Source: Piezodorus guildinii (taxonomy: Eukaryota > Arthropoda > Insecta > Hemiptera > Pentatomidae). Taken from it: 64,000 nt of DNA. Both the position numbers and the translations under genes were made by a program. This document shows positions 31,545 through 42,874 of the stretch, piece by piece (position 1 is the stretch's first letter; every line of letters begins with the position of its first letter). The notes beneath the pieces were generated by a model. That model was not told where the DNA came from. It saw only the letters and a list, made by a program, of their open reading frames with translations, and made no database searches. Location: assembly GCA_023052935.1 (NCBI GenBank), contig CM041295.1, positions 105,510,711-105,574,710 of the forward strand, written 5' to 3'.

Positions 31545-31820
31545 CTATATTAAAAAGTGTCCTTTTTAGTGTGGTAATCCTAGTTACCAGTGAATTATTT
31601 CAATTCATATCCTTTTAAAAGGAGAATCGAGTCAAAAATGGAGGTTCTCTTCCATTTTGAACCGTATCCTGGTTACAATAAATGTCAATTGTTAATAATC
31701 CTTTCAACGACAATGGTAACTTTAACTTATAATAAAAAACAAAAATTAAAACAGTCCTTAAAATATGAAAATCGTGCATATCCTTTGAAATAGTAAAATT
31801 AGTCCTTTTCGGGCGTAATA
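31545..31820 (+). repeat. Dispersed repeat family F, copy 1
   Basis: It recurs inverted at 62275-62550; both share GGTAATCCTAGTTACCAGTG, AGGAGAATCGAGTCAAAAAT and TCCTTTGAAATAGTAAAA. Unknown class. Confidence 0.6.
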
Positions 31821-31952
31821 TATTTGATATAGCACTATGTATTTGGTGCGAGCAACACGCGAATTCCACTCAACTCAGTTGTTAAAATCTATTTAGAAAG
31901 TATTAAATGAAATTACAGTTGAAAAAAGTTTAAAGGATTATAGTAAGTTTGG

Positions 31953-32337
31953 TTAAGGGCTGTTTAGACGAGCCAATCACCCCTGGAAAATTGGCAAGGG
32001 AGCTCGAGAAATCGTAGGCATATCCTTGATAAAGGGGCGTGGCCTAGCTCATCGTTGGGAAAATAACCCCAGAGAAATTGGAACTCCTAGAAATTGAAAC
32101 GTCTAAACAGGCGCAGTGGTAAACAACAGAAAGGGAAGGATTTCCATAGAATTTAATTTAGTCAGCTCTAGGATTTTGGCCAAAATAAATTATATAATTT
32201 GATTTTTTTTTAAACATTGAAGACAATAAAAAAATTAATTGAATTAAATAATTTTTAATTTATAAAAAACAAAACAAGAAAATTAAATTACTTCATTGCA
32301 ACAGAACGACACATTCACACACACACACACACACAAT

Positions 32338-32415
<78 letters not shown>

Positions 32416-32456
32416 GATCCTAATATTTAAAAAATATTAAGTAACTTTTATCAATT

Positions 32457-32492
<36 letters not shown>

Positions 32493-32879
32493 TGAGTACT
32501 TCACCGTATACTCAATGAGATTTTTCAGGTACCTGTCAATAAATGATTATAAAAGTGTCAATTAAGAAATAAAAAATAAATTGTTTACAACAATAAATGT
32601 TTGCCTCTATTTTTAGTAATCATTTATTGATCTGAACCATATCCATTTTGATCTCCACCAAGATTGGAGATCAATGAGAAAGGATTTGTATGATAATTGG
32701 TTAATAAAATAAATTTGGAGAGTAAGGGAAGCGTGTGGAAATCCTCAGAGTATTTATTACATAGTAGTAGCGAAAAAACCAGCATCCCAATAAATTGGAG
32801 GTTGCATTTAGACCTCTTGATAAATTGGGAAGGAGGCCCAATTTATCAAGTCTGATTAACCCGTCCAAACAGCCCTTTA
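31953..32879. mobile_element. PIF/Harbinger-type non-autonomous element (921 bp)
   Basis: The element runs 31956-32876 between TTA duplications. The termini are AGGGCTGTTTAGACG and CGTCCAAACAGCCCT (one mismatch). A 3-bp TTA/TAA target is typical of PIF/Harbinger. It contains the (AC)n(TA)n tract at 32315-32411 and a poly(T) at 32459-32487 but no transposase. Confidence 0.75.
32315..32411. repeat. (CA)n plus (TA)n microsatellite
   Basis: CACACA run followed by about 35 TA units, within the PIF/Harbinger-type element. Confidence 0.95.
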
Positions 32880-33152
32880 GATACATATGTTTTAAATAAA
32901 ATAAAATAACGATATACAATTGTTACGGATCATAATCACTTAATTTTATGCAAAATCCGTTACTTAACATTACTTTTTATTTAAGATAACGTTTGTTTTT
33001 AAATATTTAGCTTTCCAACGGTATACTGTACCATACATCTATATACTATTCTTATGCTCGGGAAAACATAATTTACTTCAAAACATATTGTTCCTCTTTG
33101 TTTCCCCTTTAGTTGTTATTCAAATTCTTTTTTTTAATATAATTTTATTTTT

Positions 33153-33161
33153 ATCAATACT

Positions 33162-33217
<56 letters not shown>

Positions 33218-33676
33218 TGAGAAATATTACAGCTTGTTACATAATGAACAGTAGCAATAGAGATGTATACACATTCATACAATATATACAGAATAATGAT
33301 GATAAAGTAAAATTACATAAAATCGGAAATAAATAAATTCAAATATATACAAGAAAATAACAATTAATAAAAGACAAAAATACAACAAATCAAAACAACA
33401 ACCTGTAGTAGAGATAAATACAAGTTGGGAAATAAATAAAAATCATACAAGCAAACTTAACTATATACAATATATACAATCTGCTAAAGGGACCCTAGAC
33501 TGCGCTGCTCTCTCCACAAGTGGGGGGAGAAGCCGAATCCAAGAGATCCCAGCGCCTCCCACCCGGCGCTTCACTGGTGTAAGCCAGTGGAGGCCGAGCT
33601 AGGGCGGAATAGCCACAAACATACAGTACATGAGTGGAGGATCTGACCAGTGTCAGAACTCCAGAATCAATGCTAA
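33153..33676 (-). mobile_element. 5'-truncated Jockey-like LINE, inverted, long poly(T) head
   Basis: The insertion spans 33164-33665. On the minus strand it has a GC-rich piece (GCGCCGGGTGGGAGGCGCTG), a 3' UTR with the GTATATATTGTATGAATG motif and a poly(A) of about 50. Near-identical direct repeats ATCAATACTAA and ATCAATGCTAA flank it. Confidence 0.8.
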
Positions 33677-33699
33677 TAAGATTATAACCCAAAAATTTA

Positions 33700-33830
33700 A
33701 GGTACTGTCAGCATCGGTAGGAAATAGCGGCATTTCAGCCCTATCAAAATTGTTTAATCATAATGAAACCTGCATAATATTAAATCCCATTAAATTTTAT
33801 AATTACTTTAAAATTTATTGATTTAGAGCG
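33700..33830 (+). repeat. Repeat family A, short fragment
   Basis: It begins AAGGTACTGTCAGCATCGG and includes GGCATTTCAGCCCTATCAAA, matching the first third of family A. Confidence 0.55.
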
Positions 33831-33854
33831 TTTAATGAACATTGTGGTATTGTA

Positions 33855-34200
33855 AAACACTAATTGTTACTATAATATATTTAGTAAACAATAATTTTCA
33901 TAACTCTTAAATTGATATACAAATCCGCTGTTTCCTTTAGTCAGTTTGAAATATAGTTATAAGAATATTGAAATTAAAAAAAAAAAAATCGGTATGTCTA
34001 CAACCCATGAAGGTTCTTGAGAGAATTTTCACGTGAAGTAATAACCGAAAAAAATTCAAATAAAAGTTGTAGCGCAGTTCCTACCCTTTCATATTATGTT
34101 CTTAACTTTGTACTTATGGGTTTTAGAACCTGCTGACTACCAAGTATTAGTGAGCGCTCGCAATACTTTCTCATATATAGTTAAGTGAAACGCCTTTCGC
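33855..34200 (+). repeat. Dispersed repeat family D, copy 1
   Basis: It recurs at 42880-43140 plus 43578-43640, sharing AACAAATCCGCTGTTTCCT (one base different), AAAAGTTGTAGCG and GTATTAGTGA. Unknown class. Confidence 0.6.
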
Positions 34201-34352
34201 TTCAAAATCAAGCATGGAGTCACCATTTGTTCCAACATAACTTCCAAGTTATCAGAGTCATAGGCAAGATACTAAAGACATTTGTAAAGTGATCATCAAT
34301 GGTTATGTCAGAGCCTGCAGCACATTTCTGATCAGTCCAGTCAATGAACCTA

Positions 34353-35458
34353 CAATCGTGGTCATAGAAATTGCATTACTCAATAAAAACAATGTTTCCA
34401 AAATTAAACATAACCGCATGTTTTTAAAAAATGCTTATTACACAAACAATAATATTATACATTGAAAATGAAGGAAATTCACATAAAAATCAACGAAAAA
34501 AATATAGAAGTTAAAGTTCTCTCATACAATAAAGTATAATATTTTTTTTTAAAATTTATTTATTTAAAGAAATTTACAACTGTATTAAATAAATACAACA
34601 AGTAAATAGGCCTTATATATGATTATTACACATAGTAGTCCTGAGAAGAAACTACCCATTGGTAGCACTCCAATGTCTTATGTTACGAGTTCTCTTGGCC
34701 ATCTTCTTTTAAGGCGCCTCGGTGGGTTGTCGGGAATAGATATGGAGGAGAGGTCACGGATAAGCGTGTTTGAGTGGGCAGGGAGTTTGGAATGAAAAGA
34801 GGTATATCTGTAACGGGCCAAATCTTCAACTAATGGGATATTTAGGTCTTTATGGATGATTTTATTAGTAGCAAAGTAAGGAGCATTGAGATTTTACGAA
34901 GGATTTTGGACTGCAAGGATTGGATGCGAGAGGAATTCGATGGTTTATTAGATCCCCATAGCTCAATGCCATAGGTCCAAATAGGCCTGATAATTGTGAT
35001 ATAAATGAGTGTTTTGTAGTAAGTAGGAAGTTTTGAGCGTTTGTCAAGTAAGTGTTGTAGTAATCTGTATCTACGAGCAGTTTCCTGTCGTTTCAGTCTA
35101 GTATGAGGATTCCATGTTAGGCGTTAAGTATAATATTAATTTTCAAAACTATGAACACTTGATTTGTGTCAAGAAAATTGTTCCACTGCATGCAATCTCA
35201 AAATGTTAATTGTTTCTTATAACAAAATGCTTACAATTCAACATAATTTTAAAAATTATTATGGTAGTAGTTAAAAATACTAACCTTGAACTAAGGAACG
35301 TTATTTTATTTTTTTAAATTATTTTATATCATTAAGCGTATAATATAAGTAAGTAGGCAAAAACGAAAATATCCAATTGGATCTAATTACTACTACTAAT
35401 TACGTTACTATAAAAAATTAAAGCATGGTTGATGCAATTTCTAAAACCAGGACTGTAT
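34353..35458 (-). mobile_element. Tc1-like MITE (family C), split by a Jockey-like LINE
   Basis: The ends read TACAATCGTGGTCATAGAAA and mirror-image GCAATTTCTAAAACCAGGAC, then TGTA, with TA at both sides. Without the inserted LINE the element is about 510 bp and non-coding. Confidence 0.7.
34532..35137 (-). mobile_element. Jockey-like LINE 3' end, inverted, 12-bp target duplication
   Basis: The insertion is 34544-35125, flanked by AAGTATAATATT at 34532-34543 and 35126-35137. Minus-strand translation gives fragments such as NHRIPLASNPCSPKSF and TTKHSFI in shifted frames, cognate to the relic at 8480-8950 and the copy at 47344. The coding is broken. Confidence 0.85.
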
Positions 35459-35589
35459 ATTAGTAGTCAGAACGTATAGTAATGATAGGCTTGGGGATTC
35501 CGAAGATGACGGATCCAATCTTTGCATGCACTATTCAATCTAGTGAATACCTTGCTAGCTCATATCCCAGAAGTTGGATCCTCCTAGCA

Positions 35590-35900
35590 CAATCCTCTCA
35601 CCTACGCCTCGGCCTGCCCGTCAGTTCAGTGCATATTTACTTTTTTCTTCACTAAAGCTAACACTATTACATGTCTATTTTAGCTGCTCTGATGCTACAA
35701 CCTGAGGAATGCAAGCATTGTAATACCTCATATTCTAATCTCATAAATACTCCAGTGGCCTCACCTCTCCTTGGATCTTCAATTTTTCGGAGAATCTTAC
35801 TTTCGAAAAACTTTAAGGCGTTTGTCCATTCTTCAAAATTAGCGACCACGATGGAACCCGTAGATAACCTTCGAAGGAACAATATTTTTTTAAGTTAATA
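35590..35900 (-). pseudogene. LINE reverse transcriptase C-terminal relic
   Basis: The minus strand reads EEWTNALKFFESKILRKIED then PRRGEATGVFMRLEYEV. This is a diverged version of VFENKVLRKIFGPKRDEATG in the LINE at 49630-51481. Confidence 0.75.
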
Positions 35901-35904
35901 ATTC

Positions 35905-36605
35905 CAAAATTTAAGTTTCTTAACAGAAGCCGTGAGCTAAGTTATTTCACAAGTGAACGCATTGAACATTAAAAATCAGGATCATGAAGGCCTCAGGGTA
36001 CTATTTTATGTTTGTCTCCAGTTTATGATACCTATTGCTTATCCAGTGATAGATATACGCTTATTTATATTTTAAATAAGAGTTATACTCAATGTGTCTG
36101 AAATTAATGAGAATATTAGTAACTAATTAACAAATACAAACTTCGGACAGATTATTGAGGCAATATGGCGGCCTTATAACAAAAAATCTGGTGCGCGCAA
36201 CACACGACTTTCACTTACCTCCGTTATTTATATCAATTTAAGAATTTTTAGACAAGTTTAGAAACAAAAATGATTTGTTAAAGAGTTATTTACTTTCGAT
36301 TTTAAAAGAAACATGTGGTTTTATTAAATAATCTATTTTATTATTATCTACCACAAATAGTTTGTTTTATCGGCTTTTCATCACTCTCCGTTAACTTTTA
36401 CAATCACATGTATAAGATATTTTTTCTAAAATCTTTGGCATTCCAACGGTATATTATAAATGTGTATTACTGTTCTTAAGTTCAATAACGAAAAATTGCA
36501 TTAAAAAAATATTTATTTATCTTCTTTAGTTGGATATCGAATTCGTTCAACTTATATATTCATCTGTTTTTTTGCAATGCTAATCAGATGATATGGCCAA
36601 TTTCA
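35905..36605. other. Intron sequence, nothing recognised
   Basis: AT-rich and without reading frames. A phrase near 36360-36440 (TCTCCGTTAACTTTTACAAT) recurs weakly near 59030, so an old repeat is possible. Confidence 0.4.
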
Positions 36606-36609
36606 TAAA

Positions 36610-37075
36610 ATCTACAAAATTAAAGGTACTTTAGAGGAAGAAATTTTGAAGTATCGTCATTTATGCCCTGTCAGACTATTTCAATCATAATGAAACCTAC
36701 ATGATATTAAAGCCCGTCCAATTTTACATCGATATAGCGAGTTTAATCAAAATTGTCAGAGCTGTTTTTGAGAAAATCGTAAATAGGTGCAAAATGCATG
36801 GTATAAAGTGGCTCTTCTGGTTTGCTGGTTTTGATGAAATAGTTGCTGTAACGTCTCGGGCGTATAGTTATCTTAAATATGAAATTTCAGTTTCATAGGA
36901 CTTATCGTTTTTGCGCTGGACTTACCACACACACACAGACATTTTTGCGGGACTTGGCCATTTGCACTCAGGGGATCCTTAAAAGTGTATTTCCGTTGAA
37001 AACTGGAATTCGAAAATTTTCACGATCACAATACTTTCCCTTACTATATATTCCATATATAGGTAAGTGAAAGTA
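36610..37075 (+). repeat. Repeat family A, near full-length copy
   Basis: It runs from AAATTAAAGGTACTTTAGAG to GGTAAGTGAAAGTA, about 190 bp upstream of the ninth P450 exon. Confidence 0.75.
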
Positions 37076-37266
37076 AAAAGGATAACAAATACTCAAGAAA
37101 GTTAAACTAAGTCTATTATTAGAATGGTTATTTATTGTCTCTTATTGTAGACAATCAACGAATATGCTATATGCTACATGTGTGTGCTCCTATTAATATG
37201 ATTTGATATAAGGTTTTGTAAATTATGTATTTCACCGTCTATTAAAGCTGATTTTCATTTTTTCAG

Positions 37267-37408
37267 GACAGTATTGTTTTGGCGAATTTGTATAGCGTCC
37301 ACATGGACAAGGAGCACTTCAAAGACCCAGAAACTTTCAGGCCAGAGAGATTTATTGATGAAAATGGTGCCATTATCCAATACGATTCTTTCATACCATT
37401 TGGATTAG
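37267..37408 (+). CDS. Cytochrome P450, ninth coding exon: PERF motif
   Basis: The acceptor is CATTTTTTCAG and the donor TTAG|GTATTA. It enters in phase 0 and leaves in phase 1. It reads DSIVLANLYSVHMDKEHFKD, PETFRPERFIDENGAIIQYD and SFIPFGLG. PERF is the meander motif pairing with ExxR. PFGLG is the first half of the heme loop, completed by the exon at 41125. Read alone, the frame runs past the donor into intron sequence. Confidence 0.95.
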
Positions 37409-37624
37409 GTATTATTATTTTTTTTATTTTAGTCCACAGAACTCTGGAATTTCCCTCCATAAAACATCCGCCATGCTGCTTCCCTATCCTCATTTAAACT
37501 ACTCATTTTTCAAATCCTTGTTCATTCCCATTCGTGAGTTAATCTGAAATTCAAGCTCAATTCTTATATGGTGTTCCGTATAAAATTACTTCACACAAAT
37601 AGGATATATATGTTATTTAAATTA

Positions 37625-37985
37625 GAACTATTCAATTCTAAAATCATATATTTATTGTCACTTTGCTTCTATAATATCAGTTGACGTTTCGAAGTATTTT
37701 ACTTCATTATCAAAATATTGGTTGGCTAATTTAAATATAATATTAAATATATAATCTTCGTGTGTAGTAATTTTAATATAAGTTAATCTATAATACGGTG
37801 TTGGAACACAACCATATAAGAAATGTTAAAAGAACTTTAGTATTCGAACTTGGAACAATTTTGATTCAGCAACAAGGAGCAATTTGGATGCAATATTTTG
37901 AAAATAAACCAAAATACTTCAAAACGTCAAGTGATAATGTTGAAATAATGTTCTAATAAATATATACTCTTCGTGTTTAGTAATT
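37625..37985. mobile_element. Inverted pair of hammerhead-like termini
   Basis: The left module (minus strand, 37650-37710) reads TTTGATAATGAAG..CTTCGAAACGTCAA. The right one (plus strand, about 37908-37950) reads AAATACTTCAAAACGTCAAG. Both continue into ATAAATATAT and TCTTCGTGT phrases, so they are inverted relatives. The CTGATGA box is not preserved. Confidence 0.4.
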
Positions 37986-38166
37986 TAAATATAAATTTAT
38001 TCACCTAATTTTTTACGCCCAATTTAACTAAAATTATGCCTTTATACTCTTCTTCGCAAAAGGTTTAACAAAATATATATTTTACAATCTACTAAACCTG
38101 ATTTGGTTTTCTATATCTTTAGGATATATAAATAAATATACATTTATATCTCTTATATACATATTA

Positions 38167-39082
38167 TATTGGGTTGATGCAAAATTAATGCAGGTTTTTA
38201 GTAGGTATTGTAAATACGCCATATCTTTACTTTAACCATATATATTTAATCAAAATAATTTCCATCTGAATCAATGCACTTTTGCCAACGTTCAACAAGC
38301 TTTCTTATTCCACCAGAAAAAAAATCCGAATCCCTAGACTCAATGAAATCACGAAAAGAATTTTTTTTTTTTTGGTTGTTCATCTTTGCCCAGCCATTGG
38401 CTAGAACGCCTTCTGTTGTCGTATAAGATCCATTTTTCATCGCACGTCACAATGCGATCGAGAAATGGATCATTTTTATTGAGTGTCACAAGCATGGAGC
38501 AGATTTCAAAGCGGCGATTTTTTTGGTGGTCGTTTAATTGGTGTGGCACCCAGTTGGCCAACTTTTTTACCTTACCAATTGCTTCCAAGTGGCGTACAAC
38601 TGTGGATTGGTTCACACCGAGTTCCGCCGCCATTTCTCGTGTGGTTTTGGTTGGGTCTTCTTCCACTTTTGACCTCAGCTGGTCGTTGTCCAGAGCAAGA
38701 TGACGGCCCCGACCTTCCTTGTCTTCGAGGTCGAAATCTCCTCTGCGAAACTTCTGGAACCAACGCTGCACCGTGCACTCATTAATAGCCCCCTGACCCC
38801 ACACTTCATTAATATTACGAGCCGTTTGCGCAGCGCTGCGCCCTAATTTAAATTCGTAAAAATAAATTTGACGAAAATCGCACTTTGACATTTTCGATTC
38901 AAGACCTTTGAACACACTGAACAAAACGATTTTACTAAACAAATTCATGGTGAAAGAGAGGGTATTAGATAAGGTTTGTTATGGTATAATAATGATCAAT
39001 GTTAGGATTAGCTTTGTTTACACAATTGGAATTAAGATATTGCAATAGAGGAAACCTGCATTAATTTCGCATCAGCCCAATA
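38167..39082 (-). mobile_element. Mariner transposon, internally deleted (912 bp)
   Basis: The element runs 38169-39080 with TA at each side. Inverted ends are TTGGGTTGATGCAAAATTAA and the mirror TTAATTTCGCATCAGCCCAA. It lies in the last P450 intron and carries a truncated transposase on the minus strand. Confidence 0.93.
38230..38948 (-). pseudogene. Mariner transposase with central-to-late deletion
   Basis: The 199-residue frame starts MNLFSKIVLFSVFKGLESKM. It carries the helix-turn-helix region FYEFKLGRSAAQTARNINEV, then NECTVQRWFQKF, the linker WVPHQLNDHQ and the first catalytic Asp in IVTCDEKWILYDN. After about residue 190 it passes a run of Lys/Phe codons. A second frame at 38246-38440 resumes with the family's end FRDFIESRDSDFFSGGIRKL. 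The stretch holding the second and third Asp is gone, so it is inactive. Confidence 0.9.
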
Positions 39083-39094
39083 TATAGTTGGGAT

Positions 39095-40990
39095 GGCCAA
39101 GCTGCTTGATAGTCCGAGCCATTTTTAAAAAAATTTGAATTGTTTCACGATCCGCAAAGTATTACATTTTTTTACAGGAATTATATTTATTGAAAACATA
39201 TAAATAAAAGTACAAAATATGTGTATTGAATTTAAATATTGAAAATTAAACACATTTATTTCACTTCTCTTGATAATTCTTTGAAATTTAGTGAATAATT
39301 GGTGACAGAACTTCTCAGCATCTCTTTAAGTTAATACTGATCGGTGTTTGGATTTAACGAATTTTAAAGTGGAATAAAATGATTCACATAAGTACTTTGT
39401 TCCAAAAATTGAAATAATTCGACAAGCATCCTTTTTTAATTCAGGATATTTCGATTCTGGTACAAATTTCCTAAATTCGGTAATCGACGTCGATTTAAAT
39501 ATTAACTGTAGAGCTTGATCTTATTGCATCTCTATTAATTCTAATATCCCAGATGCTTTTTGGGTCATAATTATACTGAAAATGGAAAACTCACTTCGAA
39601 TTATGTTAATTTCAAATGGATTCTGAAAAAAAAAAAATCTAGAGACGATTTCAAGTCTTTAGATCTATTTTGGAATTCCGTCGATGTTCCTTATATATAT
39701 TTTTTTTAATATTCATTAATTGGGGACCACAAACAATCCTTCAAAGAGCCGTAGGTTGGCATCCCCTGCAATTAGGGATTGCAATCCGGAAAACCGGATC
39801 CGGTAATCCGGCGGATCCGGCATCATTATACGTCCACCGGATCCGATTATAGCAATTTTTGGCCATAATAGAGCAGTTAAGAAAAAAAAGTACTTGATAT
39901 GAGTTATATTTGGTGTACATGTATGGTGGTGTCGTTCGACGCCAAATTACATCACGTCATTATTTCAATCCAGCATCAGTCGTTCGCCTTCCACGAGTCA
40001 GTACATGTGTTTTTGTTTTGTCGGTACTGTAAATGTAAGTTAACAGATATTATTATCTTGGATATACGCGAGCTATAGCATTCTATATGTTGGCCGTAGA
40101 GGAATTTCTGAAACAACTCAAACTTTTTTTTAGATAAATTGCTCACTCAAGTACTGACTCAATCAAGTGTTATGGTACTAAATTATATAATAAACTGCTT
40201 ACAAATCTATTGAAATCTAGGAAGTCTGAGCTACGTTACTACTCGTTATTTTATAAAATCTTATATAATTATCATTGGCGTAAGTAGCTCAGATGGGAAT
40301 TGTGATAACAATAATTTTAAATTATCTGAGAATGCTAACAATCACACACAACTCTTATATTAATGATAGACACAATCATATTTTGATGAATATGTCTGAA
40401 GAATGGCATAATTATCACAATAATGAGTTTGTATTATGATTATAAATCTTTAAATTATTCTACCAACAATATTTCTTTTTTAAATAGTATGTAAGTACTA
40501 ATAACTTTAGTATATATTATCAAAATCAATTTTAATTTTGGAAAAAGGGTGGTAGAAAACAAATAGTCTTTATTTTCCGCACATAGTAATCAATAGCAGA
40601 CTGTTTTAATAGCCATTAAAATCTTACTAGTTACCTAAACTACTAAACTCCATATCTAATCCTAACATAAACTCCTAAACTTTCTACTATGAATACAATT
40701 ATACTATAATAACATACTAACAGTTCATCTTGGACCGAAAAGTGAAAATCATCCTGATTTAGTCATATCATCCGGATCCGGCCGGATCCGTCCGGATTGA
40801 TGAAATTTGGACCGGATCCGGCCGGATAAATGACGCCGGATTGCAATCCCTACCTGCAATATAATAAAACTTTCAATCATTGCTTCTCTGCTAGCTGAAA
40901 TGTCCTCTGGAATTTCTTTTTTACTAACATCCATCATGGGAAGGTTTCTTCTCTTACTTACTTCAATCTCTCCATTTCCAACAAATTCTC
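39095..40990 (-). pseudogene. hAT (ZBED-like) transposase relic, C-terminal dimerisation region
   Basis: Minus-strand translation of 39300-39620 gives NPFEINIIRSEFSIFSIIMT, STSITEFRKFVPESKYPELK then IFGTKYLCESFYSTLKFVKS and KHRSVL. This matches the hAT C-terminal domain in which a FGxxYxCExxFS motif precedes KxKxRxxL. Upstream coding continues at 40861-40990 (MMDVSKKEIPEDISASREAM). The younger hAT element at 39773-40852 splits it, and stops are scattered through it. Confidence 0.7.
39765..40860. mobile_element. hAT-type non-autonomous element (1,080 bp)
   Basis: The element runs 39773-40852, starting TAGGGATTGCAATCCGG and ending in its exact complement. The 8-bp duplication CCTGCAAT flanks it at 39765-39772 and 40853-40860, as in hAT. 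Both ends carry clusters of CCGGATCCGG, probable transposase-binding repeats. The interior is AT-rich and non-coding. Confidence 0.92.
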
Positions 40991-41025
40991 ATGTTCAATA
41001 AAATGCTTTTTATACTATATAATAT

Positions 41026-41028
<3 letters not shown>

Positions 41029-41079
<51 letters not shown>
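41029..41079. repeat. (TA)n microsatellite near a P450 acceptor
   Basis: About 25 TA units, ending 45 bp before the last P450 exon. Confidence 0.95.
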
Positions 41080-41081
<2 letters not shown>

Positions 41082-41124
41082 TATTTTTTTATTTTATTGA
41101 TCGAAGTTTGATTTTGTCCACAAG

Positions 41125-41303
41125 GGAAAAGAAGGTGCATGGGTGAAGCTTTAGCCAAAACAAGTATCTTTCTGTTTCTGACAACGATCCTGCAAAACTT
41201 CAGGATTCGTCCAGTTTCTCAAGAATTGCCACCGATGAAGTATCTCGACGGCGCAACTCTGTGGCCAGCATCTTTTCGGTGTTATTTTGAGCCCAGAGAA
41301 TGA
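41125..41303 (+). CDS. Cytochrome P450, last coding exon: heme-binding loop and C terminus
   Basis: The exon has no initiator and was found by following the phase-1 donor at 37408. After TTTGTCCACAAG it reads G|GG AAA AGA AGG TGC, giving [40 protein letters not shown] and [19 protein letters not shown], stop TGA 41301-41303. Joined to exon nine it makes PFGLGKRRCMG, the FxxGxRxC signature with the axial heme Cys (codon 41136-41138). The L-helix and C-terminal strands have normal length, so the enzyme is complete at this end. The acceptor pyrimidine tract is modest. Confidence 0.95.
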
Positions 41304-42300
41304 TTTTAATCAGTTTTGTCTTTAGAGGTTTTGTTTTTTTTTTTTGTAGACGAGTATTTAAATTATTATGGGTCATGGAGGGAAAATCATTTTTATGATT
41401 CTTGGGGTTTTATTGTGTGTTTTCAATTAAAATGGCTTTCTGGTTCTTATATGATTGTGATTTTATGTAATATTTATTATAACTATGTAGAGTAAAATTG
41501 TATTTTATTGTAGAATACGTGGTTCAGATGAATTAGGTCTTTGCTTCAAGTATGGTTGTGATATTATTTTTAAGAGAAATATATTAATATATTACAATTA
41601 TTATGAATTATTTTAAGAAAAAAAAATTATGTTTGTTTGAAAAAAGTGAAACTTTATTTTTTAATCATATGAGTACGAGTTCAATGATTGCTGAATAAGT
41701 TATTAACAATATGTTTTTACTTATTCAGTGCTAGAACAACATTGGAATTTCATAGTTCCATCTTCTGTCACAAATTAAAATATGATATGAAAAAATTGTG
41801 AACTCTTTTCATTGTTCGTTCCAAGTACAAATATTTTTAGATCTTAATAAAATGTTTCTGGCCTTATTGTAATATCTTAGGAGTCATAAAGTTACCAATG
41901 AAAAAATATACCTCAGAAGCGAAAGTAGATATGAAAGATAAGAGATAAACATGCATATAACTGTTGTAAGGAATTTATTTTTTTTAAAATTGTCACAAGC
42001 TGAAATAAAAAAAAATATTTCTATCAAAAATCACAGATAACGCACGAGATGTTGTTAGATTTATTTAGTTTTTCGTTTTAAATTTAACATATTTAGCATA
42101 CTATATATTTATATAATAATATTTTATATATAAATTATTTAATGGAATTTTTATTTTATATTTAACTTATTTTAACCCAATTTTCTTACGATGCAATGCA
42201 TCGTTAATATACTTTATGTTAATAATTCAATAAATGTTGTTAAGGTGATAGTAGATGATTTTTTTTTATTGTTTTTAATTTTCCATAACATATAATCCAT
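41304..42300. other. P450 3' flank, no further gene seen
   Basis: AT-rich sequence that should hold the 3' UTR. A candidate AATAAA lies near 42230. Nothing coding or repeated was recognised. Confidence 0.5.
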
Positions 42301-42302
42301 AT

Positions 42303-42535
42303 CAGGGAGCGGCGTAGCCTAGAGGATAGAACTTTAGGCTACTGTTCTCCGGGTCCCAGGTTCGAATCCCGGCTGAGGCAGAATTATGTATACACAGCCA
42401 GTCTCTTAATGTGGGTACCCAAAATTGGGGAAAAACAAAGCGACTGAGAGTGATTTAGGCCTAATCACCTCCTTGCCGGGTCGTTGGCGTCTACGAAATA
42501 GACTATTTGACTGAATGTTAAAATCCGGCTTGAGA
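42303..42535 (+). mobile_element. tRNA-derived SINE (family b)
   Basis: The head GGCGTAGCCTAGAGGATAG and the B box CAGGTTCGAATCCCGGCTGA are tRNA-like. The body has GTGGGTACCCAAAATTGGGG and TTAGGCCTAATCACCTCC. A mid-body segment present in other copies (GCCGTGGAGCGG) is shortened here. Confidence 0.8.
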
Positions 42536-42874
42536 AAATGAGGGATAAATTTCATATCTGTTATTATTATACTTTTAATAAAAGGAAAATTGAAATAACT
42601 CTTTCATTTATAACTATTCCTAAGAAAAAGTCCAATTTTCTAGATAACTATCGAAGATTTTTTATTTTTCTAATTTTATCGAACTTGCATATAAATAAAA
42701 AACACTTTTTAATTCATTATATGCTCTATAATGGCTTAATAATACCAGTTTGAAAATGAACTGATTAAAGGCGAACATTGCATGCCAATGTTGCTCACGT
42801 GTTGTACCAAGATAAAGACACTGATTGATGCTCGATGCATCCCTAACTAGAACACTAAACAACTAATAAAGGAT

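Noticed and set aside
33088..33336. Frame rich in Phe
   Set aside because: Product of the poly(T) head of the inverted LINE at 33164-33665.
38386..38785. Plus-strand frames of 100-105 codons
   Set aside because: Antisense shadows of the mariner transposase on the minus strand.
42303..42385. Possible tRNA gene
   Set aside because: Same reasoning: it is the head of SINE family b, repeated in several degenerate copies.
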